Of a DNA stretch of 64,000 bases, positions 13,801 through 29,100 are shown piece by piece. The stretch spans positions 6,218,501 to 6,282,500 of the forward strand of contig JAXDDX010000011.1 of assembly GCA_034670405.1 (NCBI GenBank). The letters run 5' to 3'. The translations under genes were made by a program, and so were the position numbers. The DNA comes from Hoplostethus atlanticus (lineage: Eukaryota; Chordata; Actinopteri; Trachichthyiformes; Trachichthyidae). The notes beneath the pieces are model-generated. The model was not told where the DNA came from. It was given only the letters and a program-made list of their open reading frames with translations, and ran no database searches. How positions within the stretch are numbered: the first letter of the stretch is position 1; every line of letters begins with the position of its first letter.

Positions 13801-14715
13801 AAAGGCATTTACTCCCTGCTCTATCCCTCCCACCCTCTCTGTGCAGTGTGTAGGCGTAACACACAGTTTTTCAAGGCTCAAAGAACCACAGGAACCACAG
13901 ATTGATGTGTATGAAGAGGCAGGGCTAATCGCATTTATACTGCCAAACAGCCATCAGAAGCCAGGTAGAGAAGAATGCTAAGCCACTACATTTCCCCCTT
14001 TTACCACCCGAATTTACTGTACTTACCCAAAATGCAATTACCATCGTTCCTGAATTTCTCCACTATTTGCCATTTATGTAGTTAAACCACTACATATAAG
14101 TGTGCAAGTGAGTGAAACTACATTGACTTAAAAAACTCCACCTGTTAACACCAAAGTGCTGCAGTAGCACATCGTTGTTGGAACTAGCAGAATCACTGAA
14201 CAAAATATTTAATTAATGCATTGACTTAGCCACTATAGTTGGAAAATCATCTACTACTTCCTGGTATGTGAACACACCGTGCAGCAACCTAGAGCTGGTT
14301 CATGACTTGTGTAACTTCTATCATGAATACAGCAGTTATCTGCGACATCTCCAGGCCAAAAAGTTAAAAAAAAAAAAGATATCACTGGAAGTAGAGGGGA
14401 GCATTATTATTTTTTAAATTTTATTTTCATCTAATGATTTTCCTGCAAGAAACACTGCTGTGCATTGGAAAAACCATTCTGCACAAATGAACGAACAAAC
14501 CCAGGTGCTCGCGAGCACCTAATAGTAGCATCCACAATGAGCTATATTTACCTGCTGACCCTCGTTCGACTCCTCCCCCTTCCTCCATTCTTGACCAATT
14601 GGGAGTGGATTTGCCACTTGACCCGCCTTCTCCAACCACCTGTCTCTCCGAAGACATGGGAGAGTGACGGTTGCCTGAAAATCTGCAGTATGAGCACGCA
14701 CACACACGCGCACAC

Positions 14716-14776
<61 letters not shown>

Positions 14777-17700
14777 AGAAAACAGTTTGAAACACATTAC
14801 ATTTTTTTCCACAGGCTGTAGTGGGTGGAAGTCATCAAAAAGAGATTCTCTCAAGTACATACACATGCGAGCACACACTATAAAACATGCACTATCCCCT
14901 TTCCTCTGACATACAAACACCCCTTTGGCACACACTAGCTATGTTTCCATCCAACTGTGAAGCAAATAAATAGGCTTCTTGAATGTGGTAGGGAGTTACT
15001 TTTGTTGTTGTTATTGTTTTTTCGTGTCAGCTAATGTTGGCCATATTTCATGTTGTCTGAAGACCAAAACAGAGTAATGCACTTGGAGATACTACACCAA
15101 CTAATGACTATACAACCATGATGAAGCTTTATACATGGGAGAGACAGTACACATGACATTTCTGGGATGTCGTGGTGAACAGATATTTTAAAGACAGCCT
15201 TGGCCTGGTCACTTTGTCATTATTTATTTAACAAATGCATTTCCATTGCTATTTATTGCAAAATTTCCTAATAATAAGGAAATAAGGAAAAATGTTAATT
15301 TTCCATTCAGCTTTTTTAATTAGATACATCATGATTTGCTTGGATGGAAACCCAGCTATAGATACACACAGTCCCTGTCCTCCCCCCTTCCTTACTGTTC
15401 GGGCATGGACTTTTGTCTCCAGTGGGCGGAGCCTGCAGATGCGTCACTGGAGCAGGACAGGTTGCTGGGAGAGCTGCGGTTGTGAGGGGAACGACCCAAT
15501 GCCATGGAGGAGGCCAGGCTATAGCTCTCACTGCCTGGGGACATCCTGGTACACACACACCCACACACACAGACACACAGACACACACCCACACACACAG
15601 GAACTGGTGAGAATTTGTGAGCACATGGAAATAGAAGAACTAAACGCAGATGAGATAAACAAAGCAAAGCATTGTAGAAGCAAAAAAGGTCCAAGTTGTT
15701 CCTTCAGAGGAAATTCCATTGATCCTCCATTTCCCACACAGTCTGGATAAAAAGAAACATTATGAATAGTTGCAGCTCAAAAATCCCCTAAACTGCCTAC
15801 TCTGACACCAGAGCATGCAGAGAAAGGTGAACTAAAACTGCAATGATTTTTATTTTCTTAGAGGCTACAAATGTTCATCATTTCACATGCAAAATCTCTC
15901 AAAGATTTTGCTGTACCTCATAAGAAATTTAAAAAGGTAGAGAAACATAATCCTCAAGAAAGCAAAGCTAAAATAAGATGAGATAAGATGAAGCTTTGAT
16001 GACACCCCGTGGGTAACTAAAAGCTATAGAATACAGTGTAAAAGGAGTGGTTTGACCAGTATTTATTGTATATCAAGTTTGTCAAAACTTTCATTCTGCT
16101 GCAGATTATGTCCTTATTCCTGTTGCTTGCCCCCTCGTGCTTTTGGCTTGGTGAGCACTGGTATGTTGAAATTTCCTCTGTTCCTTTTTAGAATATAAAG
16201 TGACATAATCCCCATTAAACTGTAATCTCCGTATACTAAATGATTCAGAAATGTATCAGTAGTAGTTCAGTAGTTCTATCTGCTAGTTAAATGTAGGCTC
16301 ACAGAGTAGGACTAACCAACTTTTCCTTTTTGCTAGCCTTGCTAGCTTAGCAGTGACTTTATTGTCAGCTTACATCTGTGTTACAATTTTGTTGTTCTCC
16401 ATTTACAGGAACTGTTTACATCAAAACCTGACCACTCACTCTGTATGTCTTTGTATTGAGTATGTGTGTGCCGTTACCTATTGGCCATTGTAACGTCTGC
16501 TATGGATATCTTGCTATTCTATTGGGAAAATGGGTTGGGTATGGTGTGCCTGTTAACGTGTTGCTTGTCTGTTTATTGATCTGTTTATTTGGTGTAACAA
16601 ACTACACAATCACCTACTATCTACCGCTCCCTGCTTTTGGCTTGGTGCTGGAGTGTGTCTACATCAACACTTGACTATGTTTGGCTGCCAGTGTTTCGAC
16701 TACTAGTCAGCTTTCCAACGAGCTGAATGTGTGAACGCTCCCAGGTGGGAGCAATGGGAAATATTCCCATCTTTCTGTTTGTCTTATTGTCTTCCTACCT
16801 TTTAGCCTAGTTGCGTTTGTTCTCACCTCATCTAGTTCTTCTCTTTTCCATTGTTAAGTGCCCTGGGTACCATGAAAGGCACTCTTAAAGGGGAATTCTG
16901 GTATTTTTAAACCTATTTGTACATATTAGTCATTTATACCCCAAAATAGGTACAAAAACTTTTGGAATTGCTCCAGTAGATCACCTCAGTCGGCAGTCGC
17001 GAAGCGGGCTGCAATGGCTGCAACATAATCCGCAGGGTCAAGTGCACCGATCAACTAAAAGTGCTTGTTTTTGCCACTGACAGGCTCAGATTGTTATTCG
17101 TTATTCGCTACAGAGATAGACCTTTGTTTAACCAGAAAACAAAAGTCTCGCTCAAGGAGTACTTTTCGCACTTTGATCGCGCGCACTTGCCCCTGCGGAT
17201 TACGTTGCAGCCGTTGCAGCCCGTTTCGCGACTGTCGGCTGAGGTGATCTACTGGAGCAATTCCAAAACTTTTTGTACCTATTTTGGGGTATAAATGACT
17301 AATGTGTACAAATAGAGCCCAGGTTTAAAAATACCGGAATTACCCTTTAAATTAAAGTTATTATTATTATTATTATTATTATGATGACATGAATGCAGCA
17401 GCAACAAGTTTACACCCGTTCTATGGGGGTTGTCAAATGGCATTCTGGGAAATGTAGGAACTCATTAACTGAAGTAATAGTAGACAGAAGGCAGATTGAG
17501 GGAAAGTGGGTACAATAAAAAGGTAAATTACAAAACTTCATCACCTGTAATGCATTGAGCATCACAGATTGATGGATATCAGGGTGGAATTTTCCTTTAA
17601 GAGTTGTTTGCAGTTATATACAATACATAACTGAAGTTTACGGGTGTAGATAACAGAAATTTACACTTCTGACCCCAGTTCCTATAAATCTTTATTCTGT

Positions 17701-20700
17701 GTCCTTTTATCTTGCTCCATTCTTCATTGTACCATCGGCAACAGTTATTCTATAGTATCATATCATATATCATATAATATTAGTATTCTATATATATTTA
17801 ATTACCCTTACCTCTTGGTGTCCAGGGGCCGGCCATCGCTGCTGACGCTGCGTGGGATGACAGCACCCCTCTCCAGCCTCTCGGCCGACAGGGTCTTGCC
17901 CACTGTGCTGCCAAGGCTGACGGCCCGGTTAGGGGTGTGTGGCTGGGGGGAGGCGGTCAGCGACTGCTGTGGGCTGCTGGACGTCCTCTGCCACTTGTTG
18001 TTGTTGCTGCGGAAGGGGAACTTATACTCGAAGGAGCCGCCGTCGCCGCTGCTGCCCTTGTACTCCACCACGGGCATGCGGTAGAGCTCTGAGCAGCCCC
18101 TGTGGAGGAAGAGGGGAGGGATTAAGTTTGATAAGGGGATGTGGTCACAAGTGGCCTCTTCTCTGTTCTATCATTTTGAGGAGTGAAACATAGATGGTAC
18201 ACAACCATCTATGTTCTATCTATCTTTCCACCCACCTGCGTGGCGTGGCGTCGTCGTGCGGCGGAATGATGACCACGCGCACCGCCACCGATGTCCGGAG
18301 CAGGTCAATCATCTGTTCATGGGTGAGCGTTGCGACGGCAACCTTGCAAATCTCCACCAACCGGCTTCCCTGCCGTAGCCCCGCCTGCCAGGCGTAGCCA
18401 TAAGGCTCCACCTAGTTGTACCAGGGTTTCATTGCATTACAGATGCTTTGACATAGTTACTACAACTTCTTGGCCAAAGAAATCGTGTAGTAAAAAAATA
18501 ATACTAATAATAACAAGGCAACAGTAAACATGTCCTCCCCCATGAATGATACAGTCCTGACCAAACAGAGTAATTTAGAAAAAGTCATAACGCAGTGGTG
18601 AGGTGCATCATTCTCCTAGTTTCGACAAAATCCCACCAACAGTGTCTGAGATACTACGTGCAAAGGACAGGTGAACAACCGAATGGAAGGAGAAATGGAA
18701 TGAAATGAAATGGAGCATGATATTTAGTATATTTACAGAAAAACAACTGCACAAGTTACTTTCAAATACCAAAAAAAAAACAAAAAAACAATCCATTAAG
18801 CGAGTCACCTCAGCCACAATGCCCTCGTAGTTGACGTGGAAACCCAGCTGACCCAGGCCATTGCGACGAAGCGTCATCTCTGATGTCTCACAGCCCTTAG
18901 TCAGGAACTGGGGAGGTAGAGGAAAAGAATAACATGAGGGTGCAGAAGGATAGAAGGAGCGAAGGAAGAGGGGGAAGGAGATCAGGGGGAAAGGAGCAAA
19001 GAGGAGCAAAGAGATTGAGGGAAAGAATGCAAGAAATTAGGGGGATATGGGAAAAAGTAGTGAGAGGTAAAGAGAAAAATGAGGGTTAACTGGTATGCAA
19101 TCATTTATTTTCAACATATGTAAAGGTTTATGTTTCTCAGACATGTAAGTGTTCATCTCACATACATTTGCGAGAAAACGTTTGAGAAAGTGAACTCTTT
19201 CGAATTACCTGCATTCTTGCATAAATGGCTCCTAAAAGATTATCTGACCTTCATCTCACTCATAACAATGGATAAACACTGTGATTTAACAAGACGATTG
19301 ATATGGGATTCGGCCTTCTTGTGTTTCTCTTTGAGCAGTAGGGGCTTGTGTGGCCGTAAAGCCATTCTTGGCGTATGGAATGGGCTGAAACCATTATGCC
19401 AGATCTCTCCAGGTCAGCCTTGAGCTCTTTGGATGTCATGCAAGGTTGTTTTTTATTTTTCAATGGCTCGCACCAACCTTTGACGGCATCTGAGTTCAAT
19501 TTTCCTCTCACCATCCTTAATTCAAAGAGCAGCAAACTTCTTAATAACAGTAAAAAAAAAAGTCTGCAAACTTTGGAAACAGGAATACCAAGGTCTCTAG
19601 AGAGGCCTTGTAGCCTTGTGAACGCTTCTGTTTGGTGATAATAGTTTTTCTGACATCATCAGACAGCTCTTTTCTCTTCATTTTCACAGACGACCAGGGA
19701 AGCAGAACAGACCGTTTTATCACTTTGAAATGGATAATTGGTTCATTTATAACATGTGGGAACTTGCAATGTGTCATGGGTGAATTACCCTGCAAATGAG
19801 AATCTATTTCCTCCAGGTAAACTGATTTGAATTATTCTAAAGGGTCCCAATAACCATGGCCACAACGTTTTTTCAATTCTTATTGTTTGATTATGTGCTC
19901 TTGTAAATCAACAGATGAATGTGTAAAGACCGAATGTTGTTTCCCCACTTATTTTAAAAGATATTGTACATTATCTGCAATCCTGGCCAGAACTGTACTG
20001 TACTGTAGATGTCAGCAAATTAGGCATATAACTTGAAAATCAGTCAATAATTCTGCAAAATAGTGTGTGTGGGTGTGTGTTCTGAATGTGCTGCATGCGT
20101 ATGGTTCTTTCAGAGGGGACAGGAAAATTTCTCCTCCTCATCTCTTCAGCTAAAGTGATCCCTGATCCCTTATGACTATAAATAAAGACAAATGAGGGTT
20201 TCAGCATAAGTTGTATAGCCCTCACTAGGGTCATGGACAGAGACACGCACGCACACCCACTCAAGGAAAGCAGGTGTCTCTCTCACAGTGCCACTTTAGC
20301 AAAACCTCTATAGAAGCCAAACTTCACAAGGAAATGTGAATAAATCATGCTGCAGATTGGCACCTGGGGTAAAAAAGAAAAAACAAGACTCTTTTGGAGG
20401 TTGTGGTAGGAACTGTTTGGAGGCTCTTCTGATGCTCTCTGATGTTTTTCAATGTGTGTGCGTGGGAGAGGAAGCGGGAGAGTGCAAGAATGAAAGAAAA
20501 GGGGACAGATACAGAGCAAGAGAGAGAGATTGAGAGAGCCTCAAGTTCCAAAAAACAAATGGCCCCAAGGTTATTTCCCTTCCTCTCTCTGGCACCGAGG
20601 TCCAAATGATTGAAGATTAACGCCAGATGCATATAATGCAACATGAAAGTAATGCTCTCCTGAGCTCTCCAAATAACTGTCTGTGTGTATGTGCATGTGC

Positions 20701-20824
20701 CCAAGTCTGTTTGTATGTGCGCATATGTGTAAATCAAAGCAGATAACGGATTTAAACATGGTTTTCATTTAAATGTATACAGGATAAAAACATCACACAC
20801 CCACACACACAGACCCACACCCAA

Positions 20825-20865
<41 letters not shown>

Positions 20866-20988
20866 TTGAAGGTGGGGAAAGGCTGGGGAAATGGTTGCAT
20901 TCAAAAGCATCAATGATTACATAAGAAAAAAGCTTTTTTTTCTAGCCAGTTACCATGGAAACAACTGAGGAAAGAGCTAGTGCCACAT

Positions 20989-21025
<37 letters not shown>

Positions 21026-24000
21026 TGTGTGTGAATGCAATTAGGAGTCTGTTGGCCAGAGGTGTTTCTGAAGCGTCCGCCATGAGCTGAACCTGATAAT
21101 GAGATGGTAGCTTTGGCATGTAGACACAACAATACTGTCACACAAGCAGACTGACAACCAACAGCATCCAGTAGGAGAGGCTGTGAAAGGGCCGTCAATG
21201 GTAAATGCTCATAATCAATGGCATCTCACTGCAAACAACAGTGACTTACTCCTTTGATTTGGTCTTTCAGAACTTCAGACTGGGAAGCTACCTTGATGTA
21301 GTCGATTACTTAGACCAGTGGTCTCCAACCATGTGCCAGCGAGAGCTATGTGTATGTAGGTTTTCATTCCAACCCAACGCTACAGCAGCTAATTTCACTG
21401 ATTAGCTCCTCCTCTCTGGTTGAAGGTGTGTTAATCATGAGTGAATAATGAGTAATCAGTGAATAATCAGGGAAATTAGCTTGTGTAGTGTTTGGTTGGA
21501 GTGAATACACATGGCTCTTGACACTGAGCGGAGACCGCTGACTGAGAGTCAGCATATAAGGAGTTTGGGATTTAAACTGATCGCAGCGCTCCCATTTGGT
21601 ACTAGGCAATGGGATCATGCTTGTTGATATTGAAAATCCATGTCACTCCCCTTGACGAACTAAGAACTATGTACAGGACACCAACTGATACTATTGGCAT
21701 TCAAATTATCCACCAACCAGTGAGTCCTAAACCAATTAGTCATTCTTCATGTAAAATCCCTCCTTGCTCTACCTTATTGTAAGTGAAATATTGTTTGATG
21801 ATGATTATGATGATTGTCTAAGCATGCAGAACACACATGTTCATCTTAGTGTATCTGTCTTTCAAACTACGTAACATTTTGATGTGTCTGAGTGTGTGTC
21901 CTCTAACCTCCAAGCGTTTGACCACCTCTTTGAAGTCCTCTGTGTTGTTACTGACACTCCTCAGAGACACACTCTCTCCCCGTTCATAGAAAATCCGCAT
22001 GGAGGCGGGGCTGCTCAGTGTCCAGCCAATCACATCCTTGGTGGCACAGTTGAACACCACGGCCTTGGCCTCCTGGTCCAGCAGGATGAGGAAGTCGTTG
22101 GAGATGGCCAAAAGGGCCTCCAGTTCCCCTCCGGTGCCGTGGTCCTCTGCGTGGACGGCCCAAGTCACTGCCCCCAGGCTGCGCAGCTCGGCCGCAGCAT
22201 ACGGCCGGCTCTTCTCCTTCTTCTTGTGGGCCAGCGAGATGAAGGGGAACTTTCCGGAGGGGTCGATGGGCGTGCTGGTGGTGTGGCGCTCGGCCAGGTC
22301 GCGCAGGTACTCCTGGCGCGTTCGCGTGGCCATGGCGCGAAACTTGTGCGACTTGTGCGCGGCGTTCTCAGCGTTGATGACCTTGGCCAGCAGGAAGTCC
22401 CGGAACACAGAGGACTTGGGGAAGGTCATGCCCTCTAGGATAGGTGGGCCGAAGGGGGGCACGTCTTTGGAGCGAGTGACAGCCACACTAGGGAGGGAGG
22501 AGAGGACCAGCAGGAGGGAATGGGGAAAGGAGGGAGGGAGGAGAAATAGAGAAGAGTAGATGGTCAATATCTATTGTGTCAGTATTGGATAAAAATTGGG
22601 CCAACGTAGGGTAGGTGCTTTGTATAGGCATGACAAATGGCTCCCATTCAGGATCCTGTGGTGAAGATTCAGTTTGTTACACAGAGTAAATCAAGTGTCA
22701 AGTCAAACGCTGCACTATTTATGTCACTGAGAAGACAAAAAGTGTTGCCAGTTTTTGACAGAGATGCGGTTTGAGATGTAAAACCATGCAGCTTGCTCAG
22801 TCCAGTACAGGAATGTAGGGCAAAGACAAACCCCTGGCTTGTTGTATCACATCCCCGGACTGAGTGGAAAACATTCATGGGGAAAGTAGAGAAGGGGGCA
22901 GGCTTGGTCCAAGTCTCTACCTCTCTCTCCTCTTAGCAATAGAACATCTCTGGTTTCTGCATTCTGCTTTAAATGATTCTTCTAATGTCCTTTTACTACA
23001 TGGGTAACTCAACCAGAGGAGTCCTGTTCACAACCGTGACAAAGAAAGCACTGTATATGTCGTGGGTTTATAATATATATTGAATAAAGTACTATTTCAT
23101 GGAGGCTGTGTGTGTGGTGCCTCTTCCTCCTAATGTTAAGTTCAGTTCTCACCGTGGCCTACCCCCCACCCCCACCCCTCTCCATCTCTCCTTTCTCCTA
23201 GTCTCCTTTTTCCTTTCATTAAGTCCCTGGAATGACCATCTGAAGCAGTTCGACCTGCCTGGTATGTCAGGAATTCAGCTGGGTGGCCTTGGAGAGGGAG
23301 GAGAGGATAGGAGGCTGCTATTCCTATCCCTTCTGCCCAAAAGTCTCAGAAAAACAGTCGAAAATATGGCTGAGAAAAAGAAGATGTGTGTGTGATACTT
23401 TGAAAGCAGGAAGAGGAATGAACATTTTTGCTCTGTCTAATGTCTTAGTCTACAGCAGCTAGCTATAACAGAGCACCTATTGTGCTCCTTGGTGGCACTG
23501 CATTTGACTCACTGAGCTCTGTGTCAGCTCTGGCACAGGTTGGCTTCCCTGGCCTCAGCTTCTTCTTCTTGTTACTGACTAAATGAGCTCAATTGCAGAC
23601 GTTCTCTCAGGTAATAATTGCCAGCTGACAGTGTAGTGCTGGAGGTCAAAGCCCTCACTCCCCACGCTTCCCTGCTGACACGCATCAACACGCACATGTG
23701 TTGACATTTAGAAGGTTTAATAGCTTTGTCTAATAGGCAACTAAAATCAATGTCGCCCACATATTTCTAAACATATCTCGGAGACATCCTGTCATCACTG
23801 GAGACATGCGTGGTGTTCAATTATACTTACCGTCCAATTGTTGACATCTCGTTTCTCACATTTCCTGTGTTTGTGAGACACAGAGGTAAGAGAAGAAACA
23901 CCATTTCTGTTGTTGAGATTGCCTTGGAGAGCGAACTTATTACAGATTGTGACGTTACAAAGCTGATAACAGAACAATGAGGTTGCCTCCAGCAGCGACT

Positions 24001-24814
24001 AGTGTCTCTAATTTTTGTTTAGATTTCCCAAATTAATGTTGAATTACTACAGTCAGACCAAACAGATTGGAAGTAGCTGAGAGCAGTGTCGAGTCATTTT
24101 AATGCTTATGGTCTTAACTATGTTTTGCCATGCAGCCCATTTATTACCCTTGTTTATATGTAACTGGTTAAATTAAATCTGACCATGGAATCAATTTCTG
24201 ATTTTCTTTTCAAATTGATAGCCTGATGAGTCACAAAGCAATATGTGGCTGTTTTTGTATAGCTGATAAATGAATCATGCAGGATTTTTTTCGGAGAAGA
24301 ATATCTCAAGTGGTTATAAGTAGGGTGAACAGGTGATTAATATAAAATGTGAACTTTTATTTTTATTCTTCCCTATCACTCAAAACATATGGGAGCTTTA
24401 AAAGCACTTGTACTGATCTCAAACGCCCCTGAATCAGTCAACAAAAGACCTGTGACTCATAGAGGACAGGGAGAAGAGAGGGAGAGGGAGGTAGAGGTAG
24501 AAAAATCAGAGAGCGAATAAGACAGAGCAAGTAAGAAAGTGAATGAGAACCAAGTGAGAAAGAAAGCGCGAGAGAGAGTGAGAGAGGGGATAATACAGTG
24601 GGGATTGCTGAGCTGTATGGCTGCTGTGTGACCCTCTTGGCAGGAGGCTTGGCAGTAAAAATGAAAGAACACAATCCTGTGGTTTCAGTGATTTGTGGTC
24701 TTATAAATATCCGATGTGTGGGCAGCTCCACTCACCCAGTATCCACGACCTGCTGCCCACTGAGGTAGGGGCAAGAAAGAGAACATGTCAATACCTATGG
24801 AGTAGGCGGCTCAG

Positions 24815-24866
<52 letters not shown>

Positions 24867-26085
24867 TACATGTTTAACTTCACTTGCGACAGTTTTGAGG
24901 ACCAAGCCAAAAGTTTACAATCCAGTAAATGGCTTGTAAATACTATATATATAGTATATATACTATTTATATATATATACTTTTTAGTTAAATGTTAAAT
25001 AGTTAAATGACTACTCCAACTCTGGCATGAACAAAAAAGGTTACAAGTTATACGAACACTGATTTGGTATTCTCTTGCTTTTGATCATAAATCAACTGGA
25101 TCCTGAAAGAGAGAGATTTAGGGTACTAATGGTGGAAACTAACATTGGAATTAAGATTATTTTTCCAAGGTAGGTTTTCTCCAGCTAATCACAGCTCATC
25201 TTAATTTATATTCACTAGTAAGTATTGGTAATTAAAAAGTAACAATAAAAGTATTAAGTACTAAGGTTCATCGGGTGACTCTTGAACAGCAATAAGACAC
25301 CCAAACATCAAACACAATCTACCAAGGCAGGTGTTCACAGCCCTGGGAAATGACAGGGCTGCCATGTTTCCAGCAAATATTGAGGTTACACGTGAACATG
25401 TTCAGGTAAATAAATACCACATTCAAAACGTTCACTGTGAAAGAAGACGAGTCCTCGTTAGACATTCAGTTATTTGTCCTCACCAGACACATATGACATT
25501 CATGGAAAAGTTCTGAAAGCATTCCTCATTGAGACAATAAGCCTGTGACTAGCATCCCTTGCTTGTAAGGAGAAGCAAGAACAATGTTAACAAACCATTT
25601 GAAGGAAACAAATATAAAAGTGTCTGGTGACAACTGTACAGTGATAACATATTATTTTAAGAAAAAAGAACCATACAGCATTTTTGACAGTAGCTTGGTG
25701 ACTAAGGCTCAGCTACTGTATTACTACTGACGAGCTTAACGTCTCCATCAATCATCTCAACACCTTTTGCAAATTGCACCATTACACACTTCATTCACCA
25801 TCATAACTGAAGCCAAAAAGCATGTCTCCCTGCCCAAGACTAAGGGACAAGGGTACTGTTAAGATTACTGGATGTCATGTCAACATACATTTGGACAGCA
25901 GCTGTGGAGACTTTACTTCATAAGGCAGGTTTCCCAAGTAGTTGGGATTAAAAGGCAATTATGCTCAATTAAGGACAATATCAGTGCACAGTGCTGGCCT
26001 GTAGTGTTACAGCTACAGCAGCCAGTAAAAACCACAGGAGACCTCAGGCTAACTACAAGCAGACATAAAAAGACATAAACATGAG

Positions 26086-26122
<37 letters not shown>

Positions 26123-29100
26123 CAAAGGCGATCAAAGACATTTAAAGCCGTCACAGGGTCACACACACACACCATTACCACTTTTTTTATATGGCTACCT
26201 TCTGAAAATATCAAATAAATTAGCATTCAAAGATTAATTCTGAAAAGACAAGAAGTCCAACAACATTGGTAAGCACTACTCAAATCTAATACACGTGCAT
26301 ATAAAGTACATACTAAGAGTGAATTACTCTCAGTACAACAGCAGGAAAGTTGTGCACAATTTGGAGTCGTTCTACAGCTTTTAGGCAGGTGAACAGGGAG
26401 TTAAAGTAATCTAGGCATGAGGGCACAAAGCATGTATAATTATTTGTTTTGCTAAAATTCAGGATTGCAATGTTCCTAAGTTGGATGACTGTACTAACTT
26501 TGTTGCTCAAGATTTAAATTTGGATCAAAAATAAAGGAGGATAGGTGGGCAAAAACAAGGTTTTTGGAAACAGGCTTAACGTATTGGATTAGATAACCAA
26601 GAGACAGCAGAATATGATTAGAGATGCGTTCGGGGCCAATAACAACAACTCTGAGTTTAGCTAATGGAATTTTTGCGACATCCAGTCTTTAACATCAGCT
26701 AAACAGTCGTGTAGTGCGGTCAACTTATTTAAATCATCAGGGCTTTACTGACAGGTACAATGGAGTATTGTCAGCATACCAGTGAAAGGAGATGCTGTGC
26801 CGACAAATAATGTGGCCAAGGAGGAGTATCCCATGTTACTTTCCTTGACAGTTAACCAGAATCAGTAATTTGGCGACGTTCCCTAAAACAGCGCTTTCTC
26901 GTTGTGGCAGTTTTTCCCTCCTCTGGTCATCATTGCCGCAAGCCACACAAACCGAGCTGGATTTTATATAGAGAAAAGAATTGAAATTAACAGTTATAGT
27001 ATAGTTCTAATTATAGTTAGTAGGGACCAATGGATCAAGACCAGGAGAGGCTGAACACAGGGACACAACGAAAGAATGTTTATAATTGAAAGTAAGCTGG
27101 ATCCTATGACTTCCGTAATTATCTACAGGACTGGAGGAAGCTCTCAGTCCTTAAGTTCCTGCAGAAAGATTGGTACAACCTGACTGACTGTGACTTGATG
27201 AGGGCAGAGTATATTACTTAAGAAGGTAGGGTGAGAAATCTTAGCTCTGATATAATTTGAGACATTTTAATACTTGCATCGTCTTACATTTAGATATTTT
27301 AAGATTCGTTAAATTTAGAAAACTACGGTGTTCAGTTCAGCTGAGAAGCTCAAACCCCAACGGCGTCAGAGGTACAGAAAGAACCCAAACCGAGGGCTGG
27401 AATTTGGTCCCATGTTGACTTTTTAATAGGACTCTGTGCAAAGCCCCCTCCAACCCAGCTGTAATGATGCATTTGGCAGGATCCTCAGTTTGTGTTTGTG
27501 TGCGTGTGTGTCTTTGCTCAGTGACGAAGCAGCCCCATGGGGGACAATTAAGACCTCACACACAATGTGCTCTGACAGCAATTAAAACACCCATTAGTGG
27601 GAGAATGAGTGAGAGTGAGAGAAAGATAAGAGAGTGAAAGAAAAACTGACTTTAGATGAGAGAACAGAGGCACACAAACAGTAAATGAAAAGTCCTTCAC
27701 AGCTAAACAGTTTTTAGAAGAAACCTTGGAAGAAAGGCAGGAGGTTCATTATTCCTTTACAATAATTCTGGGCTGGCTCATTGTATTTCATCTCATACAT
27801 CTCTGACAATGTGGTAATAATTTGTGTGCAGTCTTGAGAAGTCTCTCAACAGCCTACTCCATCTGCTAAAAGAAACATGAGTGCTGCCCAGAATGAGGAA
27901 ATTATAAAGCCAGTTAGAGATGGATAACTTTTTGAGGCAACAATACTGCCAATTAAGCAATGTGGCTATCAGTGGTGAACAACATAGTGGACTATATAAA
28001 ATATTCTGTTGATGAAAATTGTTAGCAAAACTGTGGATCTACATTTTCTCAAATGTTACCCACTGTGTGTACCATCGCTTCAAACAGCCGGGCTGAGCGT
28101 TGCATATACGTATATGTGTGCGTGAGTGTGTACAAGCGTGTGTATATGGTGTTAGTGTGTCTCACCTGTAGGAGGTATTGTCAGAACAGGGGTTGTGCGT
28201 GCGCACCACCACAAAGACATGTTGGAAGTGGGAGCGAATGTTTTTGGGGGTGAAGGGCAGCGCCCCGGGCTCCTGGAAAACGATGGTGACGATGTCGTTC
28301 CCTATGTGGCGCTTCCGCAGTAACTGGGAAAGCACATAGAAACTAGAGTTATGCATTAAGCAGCCATCACACTGCAGACCTTGAAAGTACTGGGCACCAT
28401 GTTCCCGACCCATACTTAGCAAGAAGACTACCTAGCAATTTCTGAACAATAGAAAACCCATACAAAGCTTGATGCTTTGAGTTTAACTTGAAACAATTTA
28501 CAATGTTGCACACTGCACACAGCAGCATTCTTTATATGGCATGCTGCAGGCTGCACGCTGCTTTAGCCATGTAGAATGAGTGAAAAGAAACTAGCATTAA
28601 CGATACTCTTTGCCAACATAGCATGAAAAGTAATTGTATCATTTCAATATGTCCTTGAAATAAATTCACATTTTCATGACAATCTTTTCCGGGGTAATCA
28701 ATGTTTATGAATATGCGTGATTCTCCCAAAGCTGGAATCCAGAGAGCCAAGCATAATGCGTGATGAAGCCAAACAATACATCTTGGTGCTGCTTCATTGA
28801 CAATGAGCTTACACATCCAAGACAGCTTTTTCTCATAGTACTGCTAACAGTAGAGCTGTAGAATGTACCCATATAACTGGAAACATTTTGTTTAATTGTA
28901 AATAGAGCAAATAAAAATGTTGCTTAATTCCATTACCAAGTACAGCTTTAAATGTCTTGGTTTTAAAAACTACACATATACACAAACCTAGACTTTTATA
29001 TCAACAGTGAACCATTGCTCAATTATGTACCTGCTGTTTGTTGTTGGGTGTGTAGGGCAGCATGGTGGACACATGGAACATGATCTCGTAATCCTTGTAA

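Noticed and set aside
14519-14935. Cys/Val and His/Thr repetitive open frames over the CA tract.
   Set aside because: They are translations of the (CA)n/(GT)n microsatellite; the true frame here is exon 13 on the minus strand.
17061-17294. Plus-strand frame of 77 codons at about 17.1 kb.
   Set aside because: It lies within the inverted arms and core of the TTAA MITE and is not a gene.
21884-22559. Plus-strand open frames of 184 and 186 codons.
   Set aside because: Antisense shadows of exon 8, caused by its high GC content.
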